Part shown: piece by piece, positions 1-12,689 of the stretch | Numbering within the stretch: the stretch's first letter is position 1 | Layout: every line of letters starts with the position of its first letter | From: Stichopus chloronotus | Lineage: Eukaryota > Echinodermata > Holothuroidea > Aspidochirotida > Stichopodidae | Assembly: GCA_021234535.1 (NCBI GenBank) | Contig: CM037832.1 | Coordinates: 4,995,135-5,059,134 of the forward strand | Direction: 5' to 3' | DNA: 64,000 bases | The notes under the pieces: generated by a model | What the model was told of the DNA's origin: nothing | Seen by the model: only the letters and a program-made list of their open reading frames with translations | Database searches by the model: none | Made by a program: the position numbers and the translations under genes

Positions 1-779
1 AGGAGTCATTCTTCTGACTTCTAACTTAACATGCAAATCATTAAAGTGCAACCTCTGATGTTTTGAGTTTGATGGCCTCCGTTTCCTGGCAGTGCCATAA
101 GGACGGATACCATTTAAACGACTCACCTATCTGCTGGAATTAACACTTCATTAGCCATGAATTAGTAGCTAAATGTTCTTCCATATTGAAGGGAACAAGG
201 GAAGCATAGGTGGCAATATCAGATGGCTTTATCATCAGAGTGATAATTGCTGTACCAGGAGGATAACCTTGGGGTACTATGGTATCTCCTGAGATGAAGT
301 ACTTTGGCCTAGGACAGATCCGCATATATTTAAAAAAAAGTCAAAACAGATCTGCTATTAAAAACTGATGTTTTTACGTTCAAGCAAAGTGTTGATTTTG
401 GTCTTCTTTTCTTTGTGACCTATAAAATTACGTCTGATTGATGATTGGTAAATTATCACACTTCAGTATTTTTTTTTCAAAGAAAACAAACCCCCTCAAA
501 ATGAAAAGTAGAGGCCTTCTGATTCGTGAGTATGACTTTGCACTCTGTTTGTCTAATGAATGCCACAAAATAAGAGTTATGGTAGACAGGATGCAATTAA
601 ATGAAATACGTTATTTCTTAGGAAAGCGTCCTCCAATGCCACATCCATGTGAATATCCATGGTAGTGGAAGCCGGTTCTTAGAACTTTTGAAGGTCAGAA
701 CCTCTTATTTTTACGCCAGAACCCGAAGAAATAATGGAAATGAGAGAATTAAATAGTAAGTTTATGGGGCCTTTATGAT
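1..779. other. No supported gene
   Basis: AT-rich unique-looking sequence. An open frame on the minus strand (140-325) has protein-like composition but no recognised family and no convincing pair of splice sites. Confidence 0.4.
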
Positions 780-1545
780 CGTCAGTATGGACTACCATAT
801 AGGCTCACTCACCCAATGGTCTATACTTCATTATGGACCCTCTAGTAGTATTCTCGACCCTTAGCAGGCACAACTACCCAGTGAACTTCCCTTCAATATA
901 AATCACATGCATCTAGGAGAAAACTAAAAAAAAAAATTGCTACCTTCATTCAAAAGTTGTAGAGTGAAACCCTGAATGATGGTCAATTAGATTTGTGTTT
1001 ATACATATTTCTGTATTTGTGGTATGGCTTTTCAAAGTTTGAGGAAAATGCAAAACAGATGATAAAGAGTGGTGTACAGTGTACTTCTTTTGTACAACCT
1101 TTATATTGTATCTTGTATCAATGAACTTAATATTAATGTGGACCTTGACCTAATTGTCTTCACTTTGATATGGACCCAATAGTAGGTTTAACAACCCAGT
1201 GAACTTGATTTCACTATGGAGCCCCTTAGTGGGCTTAACTATTCAATAAACTTCACTATGGAGCGCCTTAGTGGGCTTAACTTCTCAATGAACACCCTTA
1301 GTAGACTTGCAACTACCCAAGGAACCTCACTTCAATATGGACGGCTTTAGTGAGCTTAAACTACTCAGTGAACTCCAGTATGGACCCCTAGCAGGAAGAG
1401 TAACCCAATGATCTTCACGTCAGTATGGACCCAATAGGCTTAAGCTACCTAGTGAACTTGCCATCGATGTGGTCTTCCAAATGTAGTCTCATTGAACCAA
1501 TGGTCTTCACTTCAGTGGGCCCAATAGTAGGCCGTGCGATATTCA
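780..1545. repeat. Degenerate minisatellite, about 45-48 bp unit
   Basis: Recurring blocks of the type 'CACTTCAGTATGGACCC', then 'TAGTGGGCTTAAC', then 'ACCCAGTGAAC' are visible at 780-900 and again, more regularly, at 1130-1545. The middle (about 905-1130) is not repeat and resembles a dispersed element (see 945-1060). Confidence 0.7.
945..1060 (+). repeat. Dispersed repeat family A, upstream part, copy 1
   Basis: The segment ending CTTTTCAAAGTTTGAGG and AAATGCAAAAC closely matches 28195-28290, including 'CCCTGAATGA' at its start. At the second site it is directly followed by the body of family A, so it probably belongs to the same element. It sits inside a gap in the surrounding minisatellite. 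Confidence 0.55.
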
Positions 1546-4500
1546 GTTCTTCACCTTAATATGTGGGATATGTGGTTCTATTGTTGTGTCATTTAAGGCC
1601 ATTCAGGACTAAGTGAGCAAGGTCACCTCATAGCAAGGGTATGTGCTTCTGCAACTTGGGAAAAATCGAAAACAATAGAATGGAGACAAAGTAGGGACTA
1701 GAGGACTTGAGGAGACCAAAGTAAAATTGTGTGTTAAGGTTATTTCAATCTTCAAATCAGCAAGCAGTATGTCCATCCCTCAATTTTTTGCTGACTTTTT
1801 TTTCTTTTTTTACTATTAGTTCTCCAGTGCAGACTTTATTGTTTAATCTGAATTAAAAAGTGCATGGCTACCTCCTTGATCATCATAAGGCCTATAAGCT
1901 GTTTGGAGACAATGTTAGGAGTATCCTTCAAATAGGTCACCCATAACAACCCTTTGGGAACCAATCAAACTCCCTAAATTATTTCCTCATTCCAGATCTT
2001 CTGTGGGGATACAGCTGCAAAAGTAATCACAAGCATTTGATTCCTGCCCACCACCGACGTTACAATAGGGAAAGATGTATTTTCTCTCCCTGATTTCAGA
2101 GGGTCTGGACAAATTTGTCCAAGAAGTCACTTCGAATGGCAGATGATCAGACCTTTGCAGCAGTATGTGTGTCCGGCACACCATAGTCCTTGGTTGGGTT
2201 TTTTTTTATTTTTTTTTTTTTCGAATGCAGTACTGTGAGTGCACTTCCCAGAAACTAGATCATTTTAGAATGGTCTTGATCAGAAATAAATTGGAAGGAT
2301 CACTAAGTCACAAAAAAAGAGGAATATTTAGGTTAAATCAGGCAAAGTCCATGAAAGTAATTATTGTTTTTTAGGATGGTAATGTATATTTGTAACCAGT
2401 AATACCATAGTCTTTGATGGTGGTTGAAAGTGGTTTAAAGCTAGGACCTTCACAATTCTTGGCTCAAGCAAAATATCGAGATGTTTTGGTAGTACTCAGT
2501 CATGCAAGCATCTCCCACTAATGTTTCCATAAACCAGTGCTCCCATTCTCCCAAACCAGTGCCCCAATCTCTGCGCTTCATATTCCCCTTTCATACATAT
2601 CCTACCTTCCCTTCTCTGCATAATCCCTACTCTCTCACCTCCCCTCCCCCTTCATTTCACAGACAGATTTCAGTGTAAATTGTCATGTCATCAATTATAG
2701 ACCAATTAAAAGAATTTCTGCTTTCCATAATAAAATGTCTCTAGTTAGCCACTATCACCGTCATATGTAATGACATTATATGCTTTGTTTTTTAATTAAA
2801 ATTCAATTAAGCCTCTGCAATCTTCAAAAGTGGTTACTTCATTAAAGATGTGTCATGCATTTCATCCAAATTACAGGGTTGTCAAATATTGCGATGTCAG
2901 TCTAGTTAAACTAATTTTGGAAAAACTGGAATAGAGGGCAGTATTACATAAATGATCATGAGCAGATTTTAAGAGACCTGTTTGATCACTTCCCAAGTGG
3001 CTGTCAACTTAAAGAATTTTTCAAATGCAATTCATACATGTGATCTGCAAACAGTTCAAGTTCAAATCACAAGGAATATCATTTTGGTGAAAGCTATAGA
3101 GGAAATGAGTGACACTTTTCAATAGAGGTTCAGATATCGTGTTCCTCTCCATTTCTACCCCTTCCATCCCCATCTTATCCCCACTCGCCTCTCCCCTTCC
3201 CACAGAAAAAATTAAAATGCATATTTATTGACAGTGGATTTTGAAGACCTTTCATTAAATGCCTCCAGAAGAACCATCTGCAATACCAGCATAAATTATC
3301 TCCCAGGGTTTGGCAGAGCTCTTGAGAGAGTATAGAGTTGTCTTCTTTATTCCTATATGTGGACCACTCTGTTTTCAATTTGCAAAATTTGCTGGTGGCA
3401 TCGCCTCGGCGATGATGTATATGCGGATATTGATTTCCTTTATCAGCACAACAAACTCCACGTCGGATTCTGCGGCCCGTGTGATGCTGGTCGTTCGATG
3501 ACGATGTGGTGTGTGAAAAATGGTTCTCGTCATTATCATACCATATGTCATACTATTCAGGATACCATCACTTTCCAGCTATGACAAAGAAGGAAATTTG
3601 TAGTTCGGGTCTGAACTCTCATTCCACATTAGAGCTTAGGAAACCAAGCTTTGGTAATCATGTCCTACGCAGATTAAATGTTGGATAACAAAAGTCCGTA
3701 TGTGTTATGTACTGATGGAAGATGAATGGGAAGTAATTTGGAACTCGGTTAAGTTCAGTTCAGGGTTCAGTTTTGGGCAACAGTTAATTATGGTTTCAAT
3801 TGTTGTGATGCAGCTGGTTGTCTGTATATCAGTGCTATTTAATGTAGACAGTAAACAAAACTGTAGGATGAACCTGAAGATGAACATGAAGATGAACCAC
3901 AGTGAACCCAAAGGTTTCTGTTACTGTTATGTTACTTCAACATTTTTCTGAAGTATGTTCATCTGGTAGACACTGTTTTCTCAATACATAAGGTAGAAGT
4001 AGTACCATAATAGCTCTGCTCCATGCCAGTTTTGAGCTACAGCTTGTTAAAACCTTACACTGAAAAGTTTCTGCTGCATGGTCTGAAGTAGTGTGCTGAG
4101 TTTATTTGACTCTCATTTGGACTTTCGTTTCAGTTACATTGGGTTTTAGAGGAGATACCGACCTGAAGGAGGAGGGCAGCTGAATATTTGATTTCAGACA
4201 CTACTGATTGAGTAGACACATTCATATATAAAAGTATTCCTAAGGTAATAAATTTGTGTTTATCCTTGTTTCATATCATTTTGTTTTGGGCCCTAGCCAA
4301 ACAATGCTGATCTAGAGCAAAGAGGGCTCAGTGCAAAAACAATTCATCCAGGGTTTATGGAGCCTTATTTAACAATGTGTAAGTAGTGTAAGCAAAGGCA
4401 TAAGTATAGTCACTGGTTAATATCCTCACACCAGTATGTTGTGGGGATTACTTCCCTTTTTTTTTTTTTAATGTTTTTTTTTGTTTTTTTGCTTTTTTAA

Positions 4501-4690
4501 AGTCATTGCACCGGTCACAAAATGTGATCACTGACTTACAAGTATGGGTTGACCTTGAGTAACAAACTCCATACATGTTATGCCAACAATGTAACCAATC
4601 ATTTTGAAAGTATAAGTCATGTTTATAACATTGTACTTATTTCTCAAGAGGTGTTTGGTGTCCCAGGTTCCTTGTGTTTTATGTTGTCGA
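1546..4690. other. No supported gene
   Basis: AT-rich sequence with poly-T runs and short open frames only. A small GC-richer island at about 3390-3530 has several short overlapping frames, none of which resembles a known protein. Confidence 0.4.
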
Positions 4691-4691
4691 A

Positions 4692-4762
4692 TTAGAGGGC
4701 AGTGTTTAAATACTACCAGAGGGACAATTATAGGGCAGTGTTTAAATACTACCAGAGGGACC
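4692..4762. repeat. Tandem duplication, 36-bp unit x2
   Basis: The two copies start at 4692 and 4728 and share GGGCAGTGTTTAAATACTAC and the following CAGAGGGAC almost without change. This is a recent local duplication. Confidence 0.85.
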
Positions 4763-5029
4763 CCAACACTGTAGTTAGAGGTCATTTGGATGAGTTTTGG
4801 GAGACAGTTAAGTTTGCTGTCACAGCTACTATAGATAACCAAACGAAGTAAAGTTTTGGTTTTTACAAACAAGATGATAGTGACTATTACTTAACTGCAA
4901 GCATAGCTAGTTCCACATGCATGAGAGATGGTCGCGACTTCACGACCCAGTTATGAGAAAGCTTGGAGTAAAAACTAATTATTGTCTCTATCCAAGTGAG
5001 AAAGTTTGTGATAAAACTTTAAATTCATT

Positions 5030-5185
5030 GCACGTACTCCCTCACCTCATATAACCTATGCATTACCGTATTGACAATGGTCTAGCATCTGGCAATTTTG
5101 TGTGTTTGTGAGTGTATCTGGCCACCGCCCTTCCGTAATTGCCAGCCTTTTGGTCTGCCAGTGAAGTTTTCCGCAGTGCCATTTG
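5030..5185 (+). repeat. Dispersed repeat family A, copy 2
   Basis: It contains CCTCATATAACCTATGCATT, then CCGTATTGACAATGG, TCTAGCATCTGGCAATT, a GT-rich stretch, and 'CTGGCCACCGCCCT...AATTGCCAG'. The same order of blocks is found at 28300-28435, and in reverse complement at 32140-32215 and 8795-8865. Confidence 0.8.
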
Positions 5186-5189
5186 CGAT

Positions 5190-6655
5190 GGTAATTTAGA
5201 CCAACATTACAATCAGTTGCTTTGCTTTTTGTTGACACATACAGTAAGTGATGTGGACTTTTTTGGGGTTATCTGAAATATTGAAAAGTGCAGGCATGCA
5301 CACATTCCTGTCATGGTTAGAAACATTGTGTAGTCAGGCATGTGCGCATCCCTGTCATTGTTATCAAGGACCTGAAACTCGGGGCATTTGTATTTTTTTG
5401 GTCATTGGTAGCTAACAACCAGAATAGAAGGAGTGACCAATGCATGACATCATTGTGACAATTTGTAAAATTCTGATTACAAAATTTCAACTCTTGTGCG
5501 TTATATGTTTTGAGATGATACTTGTTGAAAAAGTGTGGTCGTATTAACACTGTTATAGTCATCACCTGTATAGAAGTTCAAATTACACTCTTTGTGAGTT
5601 TGAGTTTCCATTGATTGGTTTGGAATCAACTGGAGACATTGAATCCCGAGATGATGCAGTTATATGCCCATTATATTCAGCCTATCACATGTACTTGTTC
5701 AAATTGGTTTATCCTGCAATTTGCATGCATACTTTAATTGATTCTGAAACTACTCTGAGAATAGAATTAAAGACAAAAAAAAAAAAAAATGAGGGGGTTG
5801 TGCATAGTTTGTGCTACCATCAACTGTTGCATTCTCGTAGACACACAGTTACTCCATAAAGGCTGGTTGTTTACTCTCTATCTGATTGTTGTGTAGAATA
5901 CAGCTAATTTGTTAAATGTATGGCAGGTCGTGAATATTCATAGGAGACTCCAATTAAATGCCCTAAAGTACTGCTAGTTTTGGCTGATTGCCACACCGCT
6001 GCAGAACTATTAAGTTAGATGGCTTGCTTATGGAGGAGGATTATGTTATCTGGATTGATTGAGCTCAAAGGCATATACTGTAGAAAGTGACGAAAAATGC
6101 CGGTACCAGCAGAGAGGGATAGTTGCCTCGGTTGTGAGACTGCGCAACCCCATATTGAAGTGGCAAAGCGAAAAATAGTATTCAAATTATTTGGAAGCTG
6201 CCATGCATGCATGCATGCACACAGCCCCAGCACTATCATGTAAAATTGATGGGTAGGCCAATCACTACACTGTGAGCTTCTACAGAGGTTTGTGTATCCA
6301 GTCACAACTGGCTGTCATCTTCTTTTCCACATGAATGCCTCATTTCTTCTTTTTCCTAATTTGATAAGCTTGTTAGTGAATAAAACTAGATAACATCAAA
6401 GGAATCAATACAAGGCCTGCAATCTGAGGACAACAGAGAGGTCAAGTCCAATGTCAGTTCTGGGTCTCTCAGGACAACATGTGGAGGGACTCAGTGAAGA
6501 CTATGGCAGAGGAACTGTGCGAAATGTGTGAGAAATTAAGTCAGGCAGAGTTGAGAATTACATAAGGCGGATAATACTTCATAGCATCATGGAGGTGCGT
6601 TACGATGTTCCAAGGAAAGTTTTCTGGTTAAATGAAATCAGCCTTCCCATGCATA
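5190..6655. other. No supported gene
   Basis: Unique-looking AT-rich sequence with poly-A at 5776-5790 and a palindromic (ATGC)n run near 6203-6220. No coding signal is recognised. Confidence 0.4.
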
Positions 6656-6659
6656 AATA

Positions 6660-6949
6660 TATGGCATACAACCTATCCATAGTTTACCTATGGCATACAG
6701 CCTATCCATAAAATGCCTATGGCTTATAGCCTAATCATAAATGACCTTCGGCATGCAGCCACTCTCTAGATTATCTGTGGCATACAACCTGTTCATAAAT
6801 GACGTATGGTTTACAGCCTATCCATAAATGACTTATGGCATACAGCCTATCCGCAAATGACCGATGGCAAGCAACCTATCCATAAGTGACCTATGGCATA
6901 CAGCCGATCCATAAATGACCAATGGTATACAGGTTATCCATAAATGACG
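6660..6949. repeat. Minisatellite, ten copies of an exact 29-bp period
   Basis: Units begin at 6660, 6689, 6718, 6747, 6776, 6805, 6834, 6863, 6892 and 6921, with no length change between any of them. The consensus begins TATGGCATACAGCCTATCCA and ends TAAATGACC. Divergence is by base substitution only. A long minus-strand open frame (6833-7327) runs through part of it and is judged incidental. Confidence 0.95.
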
Positions 6950-7537
6950 TTCGAAGGCATCTGCAAGGATTTCCGTTCCACAGAGAGGCTCATCCTCCTC
7001 GGAAGGAGCATCAGCTATGTTGTGCGTTGGGGAGAGACTCGGGATGGCCAAATCACAGGAAAGATGGTCCCCAAAAACATGCCCAACTGGTCCCCAAAAC
7101 ATGCTTAACATCGGACTGGGGAGAAGAAGGTCAGGGCTAATCAGCCAGTAGCTGAAGGCAATCGGCTCTGTGCCCCCATTACAGGAGCCATGGTAAAAGC
7201 AGGGACTTTGTCTGCTGGTTGAAGAAGCTAAGAGAGCAGGTCTGGGACCAGTATGGTCTGGATGGCTAGTCTGGGGTTGTTTGTGCCGGTAATCACGATC
7301 CCCTGTGGAGGGTGATGTGGCAGACAATCTGCGGACCCAAGGGCAAGGATGATAGGATGATTCAGTGGGTTTGTCCCCATCGTGTGGAGGGCCAGGTACG
7401 GGAGGAAAACCCTGAAGACCAGCTGGGATCTGGAAAGGTATTTAGAACCCTGTCATCCTGGTCAGAATCCCTGGTCCACTGCTCTTCCAAGAATCCACGG
7501 GTGTCCACGCTAAGGCTATCCCATGGCTACTGGATTA

Positions 7538-8003
7538 TTAAGGGGAGGATGTAAACCGACATCCTCAGCAGCCTTGGGAATCAAAAGGCCTACTGCAATC
7601 TGCTATGGTGGCCTGGTTACGGCGAGGGGGACTGACACCATCTGTTATGGTGGCCCGGCAAGTGCTAGGTTGAGGATTTGTGCTGTCTTGTATGGCTGCC
7701 TCACTTCCCTAGCAGAATGAGTTCCAGCTACTGTTGGGTGAGCGGTCTTCTACTTCAGCTTTTTCGGCAGGCTCTCCCTATGGCACCATTCACAGTGTTT
7801 CTCCTCTATCCAAATTTCGTATAGAAGATCACCTTTCTGGTGACCACACCTAACAAACTGGACAATGATGAGTTTCTTTGAAAAGGTAACAATTCAAATT
7901 TGTTCGTGGGAATCCCGTGGCTGAAAGAGCCGAAAACATTTGCACATCGAACAGATGTTTGGAGTCTTCTCCATATCTGTAAACCTAAGTAACGAGGATT
8001 ACA
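7538..8003 (+). mobile_element. Possible polypurine tract and LTR of a Ty3/Gypsy-type retrotransposon remnant
   Basis: A polypurine run (AAGGGGAGGA, 7540-7549) is followed at once by TGTAA at 7550. A matching TTACA occurs at 7999-8003, giving a candidate LTR of about 454 bp with TG..CA ends. An upstream frame ends in a stop codon overlapping TGTAA, a layout common at Gypsy pol/LTR junctions. The region from 6950 is GC-richer than its surroundings. No protease, reverse transcriptase or integrase motif is seen, and no second LTR was found, so this is weak. Confidence 0.3.
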
Positions 8004-10405
8004 TCAGTCCCCAACACAAAAGTACGAAATTGGGACGCGATAAAAACAGTGTGTAAGACAAGTATGAATTGCTCCAGCCTAACACGTCCTGAAAGGAAGT
8101 AACCTTCCTCAATTGAGAATGCCAAGGCAACATGAGCAAAAGGCACAAAAATCTACGTGATAAAATAACAAAACACGTGGAGTAGAGGAGAAAACTTGTT
8201 TCAAATCTACCCACAATAACAGATGGCATAAACTGCCCAGACATAGTACACAAAATAGAGGTGTAAACATCTGAACAACTGTCAAGCACCACAGGGAAGT
8301 AGGTACCTAACAAGTGTATACACGTATATGCGATATGAACAATGGGTACATGACACTTTGCATAGGATATGTGGTCTACAATCTTGGACAGAATATTTGG
8401 AACACCCCACCCTTCAGTGTTGGCTGTAGGATTACTGCTCAGAGAGTACATTCACTCCTATAGCGCAACATCGGAAAGCGGCATGGGGTTTCATGTTATT
8501 CTCTCACCTAAAATTTAGTATTATATTTGCAATGCAACAATTTTGTCCAAGATTGTTGTCCCACGCTACTGGGAACACTACACAAGAGAAAAAAAAAAAA
8601 CGATCGTAAATTTCATCAAAAACATGAATGATACTCATTCAAAACTCCTGAAAGGGCACCTTCTTGTGACAAAACAATGAATTTCAAAAGACAATGAAGT
8701 CAAGATTGAGTAGATTGAAGGTGATTAAGAATAGTCAAATTTCTAGCTACAAGTCCCAAGGGCTGAAAATTACGGAAAAACGGTGACCAGTTACACACAC
8801 ACACAATTGCCAGTTGCTATATTATGTTCATCAGTATGGTATTGCATAGGTTATATGACGGTACCTCCTTTGTTCATTCCCAGATCACTCAGTTTTGGTT
8901 TACTACTACTACCACCCCCATATCCCATCCCCCCTCTGCCACTATCTGTCATGTGGATCAGAGGGAGGGAATTGAAAGTTGCTACATTTTTGGTAGTGAT
9001 GAAAAAAAAAAACTTACCAAAAAAAAAAAACAAACTTACCTAGCTGAATAATATCATCAATATTTTTTTTATTTTTGTGTACTTTCCAGGGAAAGTCAAA
9101 CTGAGAACAATTGAATATTAGATCTCATATATCAGTAGTAATGATTTACATGGCAGGCTGGTTGTGTTGGTTTTGCTTTTCAGGGAGGGTACAGGCCTTA
9201 TTGTTCAGCAGAGGGCACAGATCAGTCGAGCCAGATGTCGAATTGTTTGAGGAAATGCCCAGGGTAACTTTTATGCTGGCAGTTACTTAAATAGTTTTAA
9301 CATGGTAACATTCTACTGCATTAATGCCGCTTTTGCCAAGTACCACATGGCGCATTCTGTGTCGATCATCGGCTCGTGTGCATGCCACATGGCACATTCA
9401 CTGCCTTTTTTTTTTTCAACAAAAATAATAAGTTGGATTTGTGTAGCGCAATTCCATGAGTGGAGCTGCTGATCATGGCGCTGTACAGAGAGGAGAGTCA
9501 ACATTTATCAGAGGAAGGACCAATGAGAGTCTTGGTTCGTTCTTCATTCGTGAAGTTTGTACGTATAGATATTACTCGGTACATTCTGTATCATCAGCTT
9601 GTGAGTGTACTGTATTTTGGTGGTTTTTCAGTTTCAGGTGTCTCTGAATTACTTTAGAATTGGGGTAACTGCAAATCTGCCTGTAAGTCCTCACAGCATT
9701 TCTCTTCTAACAGGTGTATCTGTTTTCTTATTCCACCCCCATCTACTTTCCTTTCGAGCTGACCTCCCTCCACAACCTTTCCCAGTTGCAACCTTTCCAT
9801 GTGAAAAAGGAAAAAAAAATTAGGATCGCTTTCGTAAGGAAAAATAGATTCATAAGTGACAATATAGGGTGTCCATTGCACAAGCACCATAAATTTTGCA
9901 CAGGTTATGTTAGTGTTAATCGTAAAGCTAAGTTACACATACCTTCGGTACGTCCAAAAGGGTTGTCACAGAACAGTTTGGAAGTATTGCTCAAAATAAG
10001 ATATCCTGATGAACCTATTTCATGCTTTCTCCCTCCATTAACAAGTTAGACAACATCTCAATGAAATATTAGCAGGCTGTATTAGTCACCACAAATGAAG
10101 AATATAGCCACAAATTCCATCAAAATCCTTCGAATATTGGCAATTTTACTGGAAAATTCTCTAACGCCAGCTTCCTTTCCAGATGCATGTCATGTGACCT
10201 TTGATCTCAGTAGATGAATCTAGAATTTCAAGGTTATTGCTGATAATTTGCAGAGATAAAAAGATCATGAAGGTTAAGGGTCATTGTACATGTTATATAT
10301 GTCAGCAACTTGCCCCTGAGTTTCTAACATGGAAGAGATTGCACTGATGCGATCCTCTTATCCTTATCAGGTTGCATAACAACCAGAGACATAATTTACC
10401 ACAAT
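8004..10405. other. No supported gene; low-complexity tracts
   Basis: A 150-codon minus-strand open frame (7999-8451) has no recognised motif and is treated as chance or transposon remnant. A poly-A pair is present near 9001-9030, with further poly-A and poly-T runs near 9405 and 9810. Confidence 0.35.
8795..8870 (-). repeat. Dispersed repeat family A, copy 3 (diverged, inverted)
   Basis: ACACACAATTGCCAG, then CAGTATGGTATTGCATAGG, then TTATATGA is the reverse complement of the family A core seen at 5030 and 28300, with a small change in the middle. Confidence 0.6.
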
Positions 10406-10758
10406 TTAAAGGGAAATAGGGCGTTTGTTTTAGAGAAAACATCCATATTTTTGAAACCAATGTTTGTGGACAAAGAATGATAGATTATTCAAAATAAGGA
10501 AGGACTGTAGCCTTCTTTTCAAGAAATAAGCTCCTCACAGATCGAAATTCAGTTATTTGTTGCTCAACACTAATTTGTTCACCCAAACTTTTCAAAATTC
10601 AAATGATGCATCTTCCATTACGCATCAAATGCATAAACTTTTGAGAAGATGATGCTTTGGTAGATGTTTATTGATGAAACTGAATAGTTTAACAATGATT
10701 AAAGCTATTTTCTTTGCATGTCATATTGGTGTCTTCTAAACGCCCTATTTCCCTTTAA
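10406..10758. mobile_element. Short non-autonomous DNA transposon with TTAA flanks, copy 1
   Basis: The left end is TTAA followed by AGGGAAATAGGGCGTTT (10406-10426). The right end is its perfect reverse complement, AAACGCCCTATTTCCCT followed by TTAA (10738-10758). The element is about 353 bp, AT-rich, with no coding capacity. TTAA on both sides is the target duplication of piggyBac-type transposons. A related copy lies at 31255-31633 in intron 1. Confidence 0.88.
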
Positions 10759-12689
10759 GTAGCTTTCATAGAAGTAATGCCATTTAGTTATTAGCATGAC
10801 CCAAAATGCTTTAACCTCTGAAACTGGAAATGTGTCAAGAACCTTTTTCGATGCAACAAACAGGTGTCTGGGTAACAGTCTGCATACCTACCAGTAAATA
10901 GTATACATTGACATAGTTTGACATCAGTTCATAAGATCATGAGAGTTATGTTTGAACAAAGTGGAGAGGAAGATACTACTTTGTTTTCAGTCAGCATTGT
11001 TATGCTTGATACACACATGGGTAGAAGACATGATTGCATAATTTGTGTGTGGAAATTTGACAGGCTTGGTTTTAAAGGGCACAGTGCTGGAACTTTATTA
11101 GGGTGTGCTTTGTGCAAGGTCAGACAATGCATGAGTGTTAAAAAGGAGTAAGCATAGTCATGTGTGAATACCCATACTAGTGATTGTTGGGAATAATTGT
11201 GCGAGTGCAATTTTGTTTACAATCAATATTTTTATGTCTGATACATTAATTGGAAGACTGTTGCAGAGTTGTTGCAGAAGTATGATTGCAATTATGTTTA
11301 ATATACAAATAGGTATGCTTAATTTGAAAGACAGGTTGAAGAATTATGTATATTTACTGTATGTGTCTTCAAGTTTATCTGCAATCAATATTGTTATCCT
11401 TCATACACAAATTGGAATGCCCATGATTTCCAAAATTTTATGCATGTATAATCGTGTGCAAGCATCTTTGGTCATTACATTAGATACTACACGTATGTTA
11501 TAACTGGTAACAGATTAATCATGGAATACGTTATTTTTTAACAATTTTGGTGATGTTAATTCCTACATTGTAAAGTGTTGAGAAAGCACCCAGCTTAATT
11601 GATTATGCTTTGGAGGACTGTTTTAAAATGCTCACAGAGGCTAATCGCTTGTTTCCCCCTAATTATTTCCGACTCTTTAATCGCAGTTACTGCATGCGCC
11701 CATACACAACATTCACTTTCAGATTTGAGAGGCATTTACATCTTCCACGTTGCTCCTTAATTTTGCATCAATTTAGATGCTGCCATCTGGTTTCCTTGCC
11801 TTTTCCTGACTTGAAGTGTGTAACACTACAAGTGTGGGCTTCTAAAACTTTTGTATGGGTGAGTGCCAAGTTTGTTCTGTATGAGAGAACCAACCGATGC
11901 CATCAGTCGACCTGTCTGTTTAACCAATTATCTAACATCTCCTTCCCTTTTGAAAGCTTGGACACAATTGAAACAGGTGATTGAGCCCTTGGTCTCAGTG
12001 GTAGTCTATGATAGATTATGTACATGGAACAGGCATAGAGCCTGCAAAATAGATAGATGGGGCTGTTGTAAATTCAAAATGGAAGGAAAGAGGAAAGAAT
12101 ATTTAAGCTGATTGTACAAACTGTGGGATGGTCCAACAGTAAAATACCCTGTCTCTGCTTCCCTGCTGCTTCTAAAGTTAATGTTATTTTGTTGTTTTCT
12201 TTGGTACCAAATGCACAATCACATATACAGTGAGCCCTCCTGATGTTATGCAGTGTAGTGAAAAGATAAAACATTTGTAGGGGAGGTTAGAGAGCTTCTT
12301 CCCATGAAAGGAAGAAGAGCCAGGTGGGTAATATGTATCTGACTACATACAACCTTCAGTGAAATACCACCAGCTGATTTTCTCCCCTCCACTATAGTGC
12401 TATACTCCCTTGAAATTAAGTGCCATGCAACCTCATTCCACCTAGTCACTACTGGTGTGGAAGCTCTAGATTTCAGTCTCTGTATAATTGTAGCTTCCAT
12501 TGGCAATCTTGTTCAGTTTACTAAGAACCCCACTTTCTGTCCAAGCCGTCAGTATTGCACAAGTATTTACATCACATAAAATTGCAATATCTTAAATACA
12601 AAATTTTCACTTGCCTGTATTCGCAACTTGAACTAGTTTGACGTTTTTTTTTTCTTTCTCGTAGTGGGTACTGATGATCTAAATGGTCA
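10759..12689. other. No supported gene
   Basis: AT-rich sequence with several 60-120 codon open frames lacking recognisable domains. A loose recurrence of 'AATATTGTTAT...CATACACAAATTGGAATGC'-type phrases between 10990 and 11420 suggests a very old tandem repeat of about 100-200 bp. Confidence 0.35.

Noticed and set aside
140..325. Minus-strand 61-codon frame with protein-like composition
   Set aside because: No recognised family, no convincing acceptor-donor pair in frame, and no neighbouring exon; a chance frame cannot be excluded.
6660..6949. CRISPR-like array
   Set aside because: Units are directly contiguous with no spacers, and the DNA is eukaryotic.
6833..7327. 164-codon minus-strand open frame
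   Set aside because: Its C-terminal part is the translation of the 29-bp minisatellite and the rest has no family resemblance.
7999..8451. 150-codon minus-strand open frame
   Set aside because: No motif, Leu/Ser-rich composition typical of antisense frames, and adjacent to a probable repeat end.
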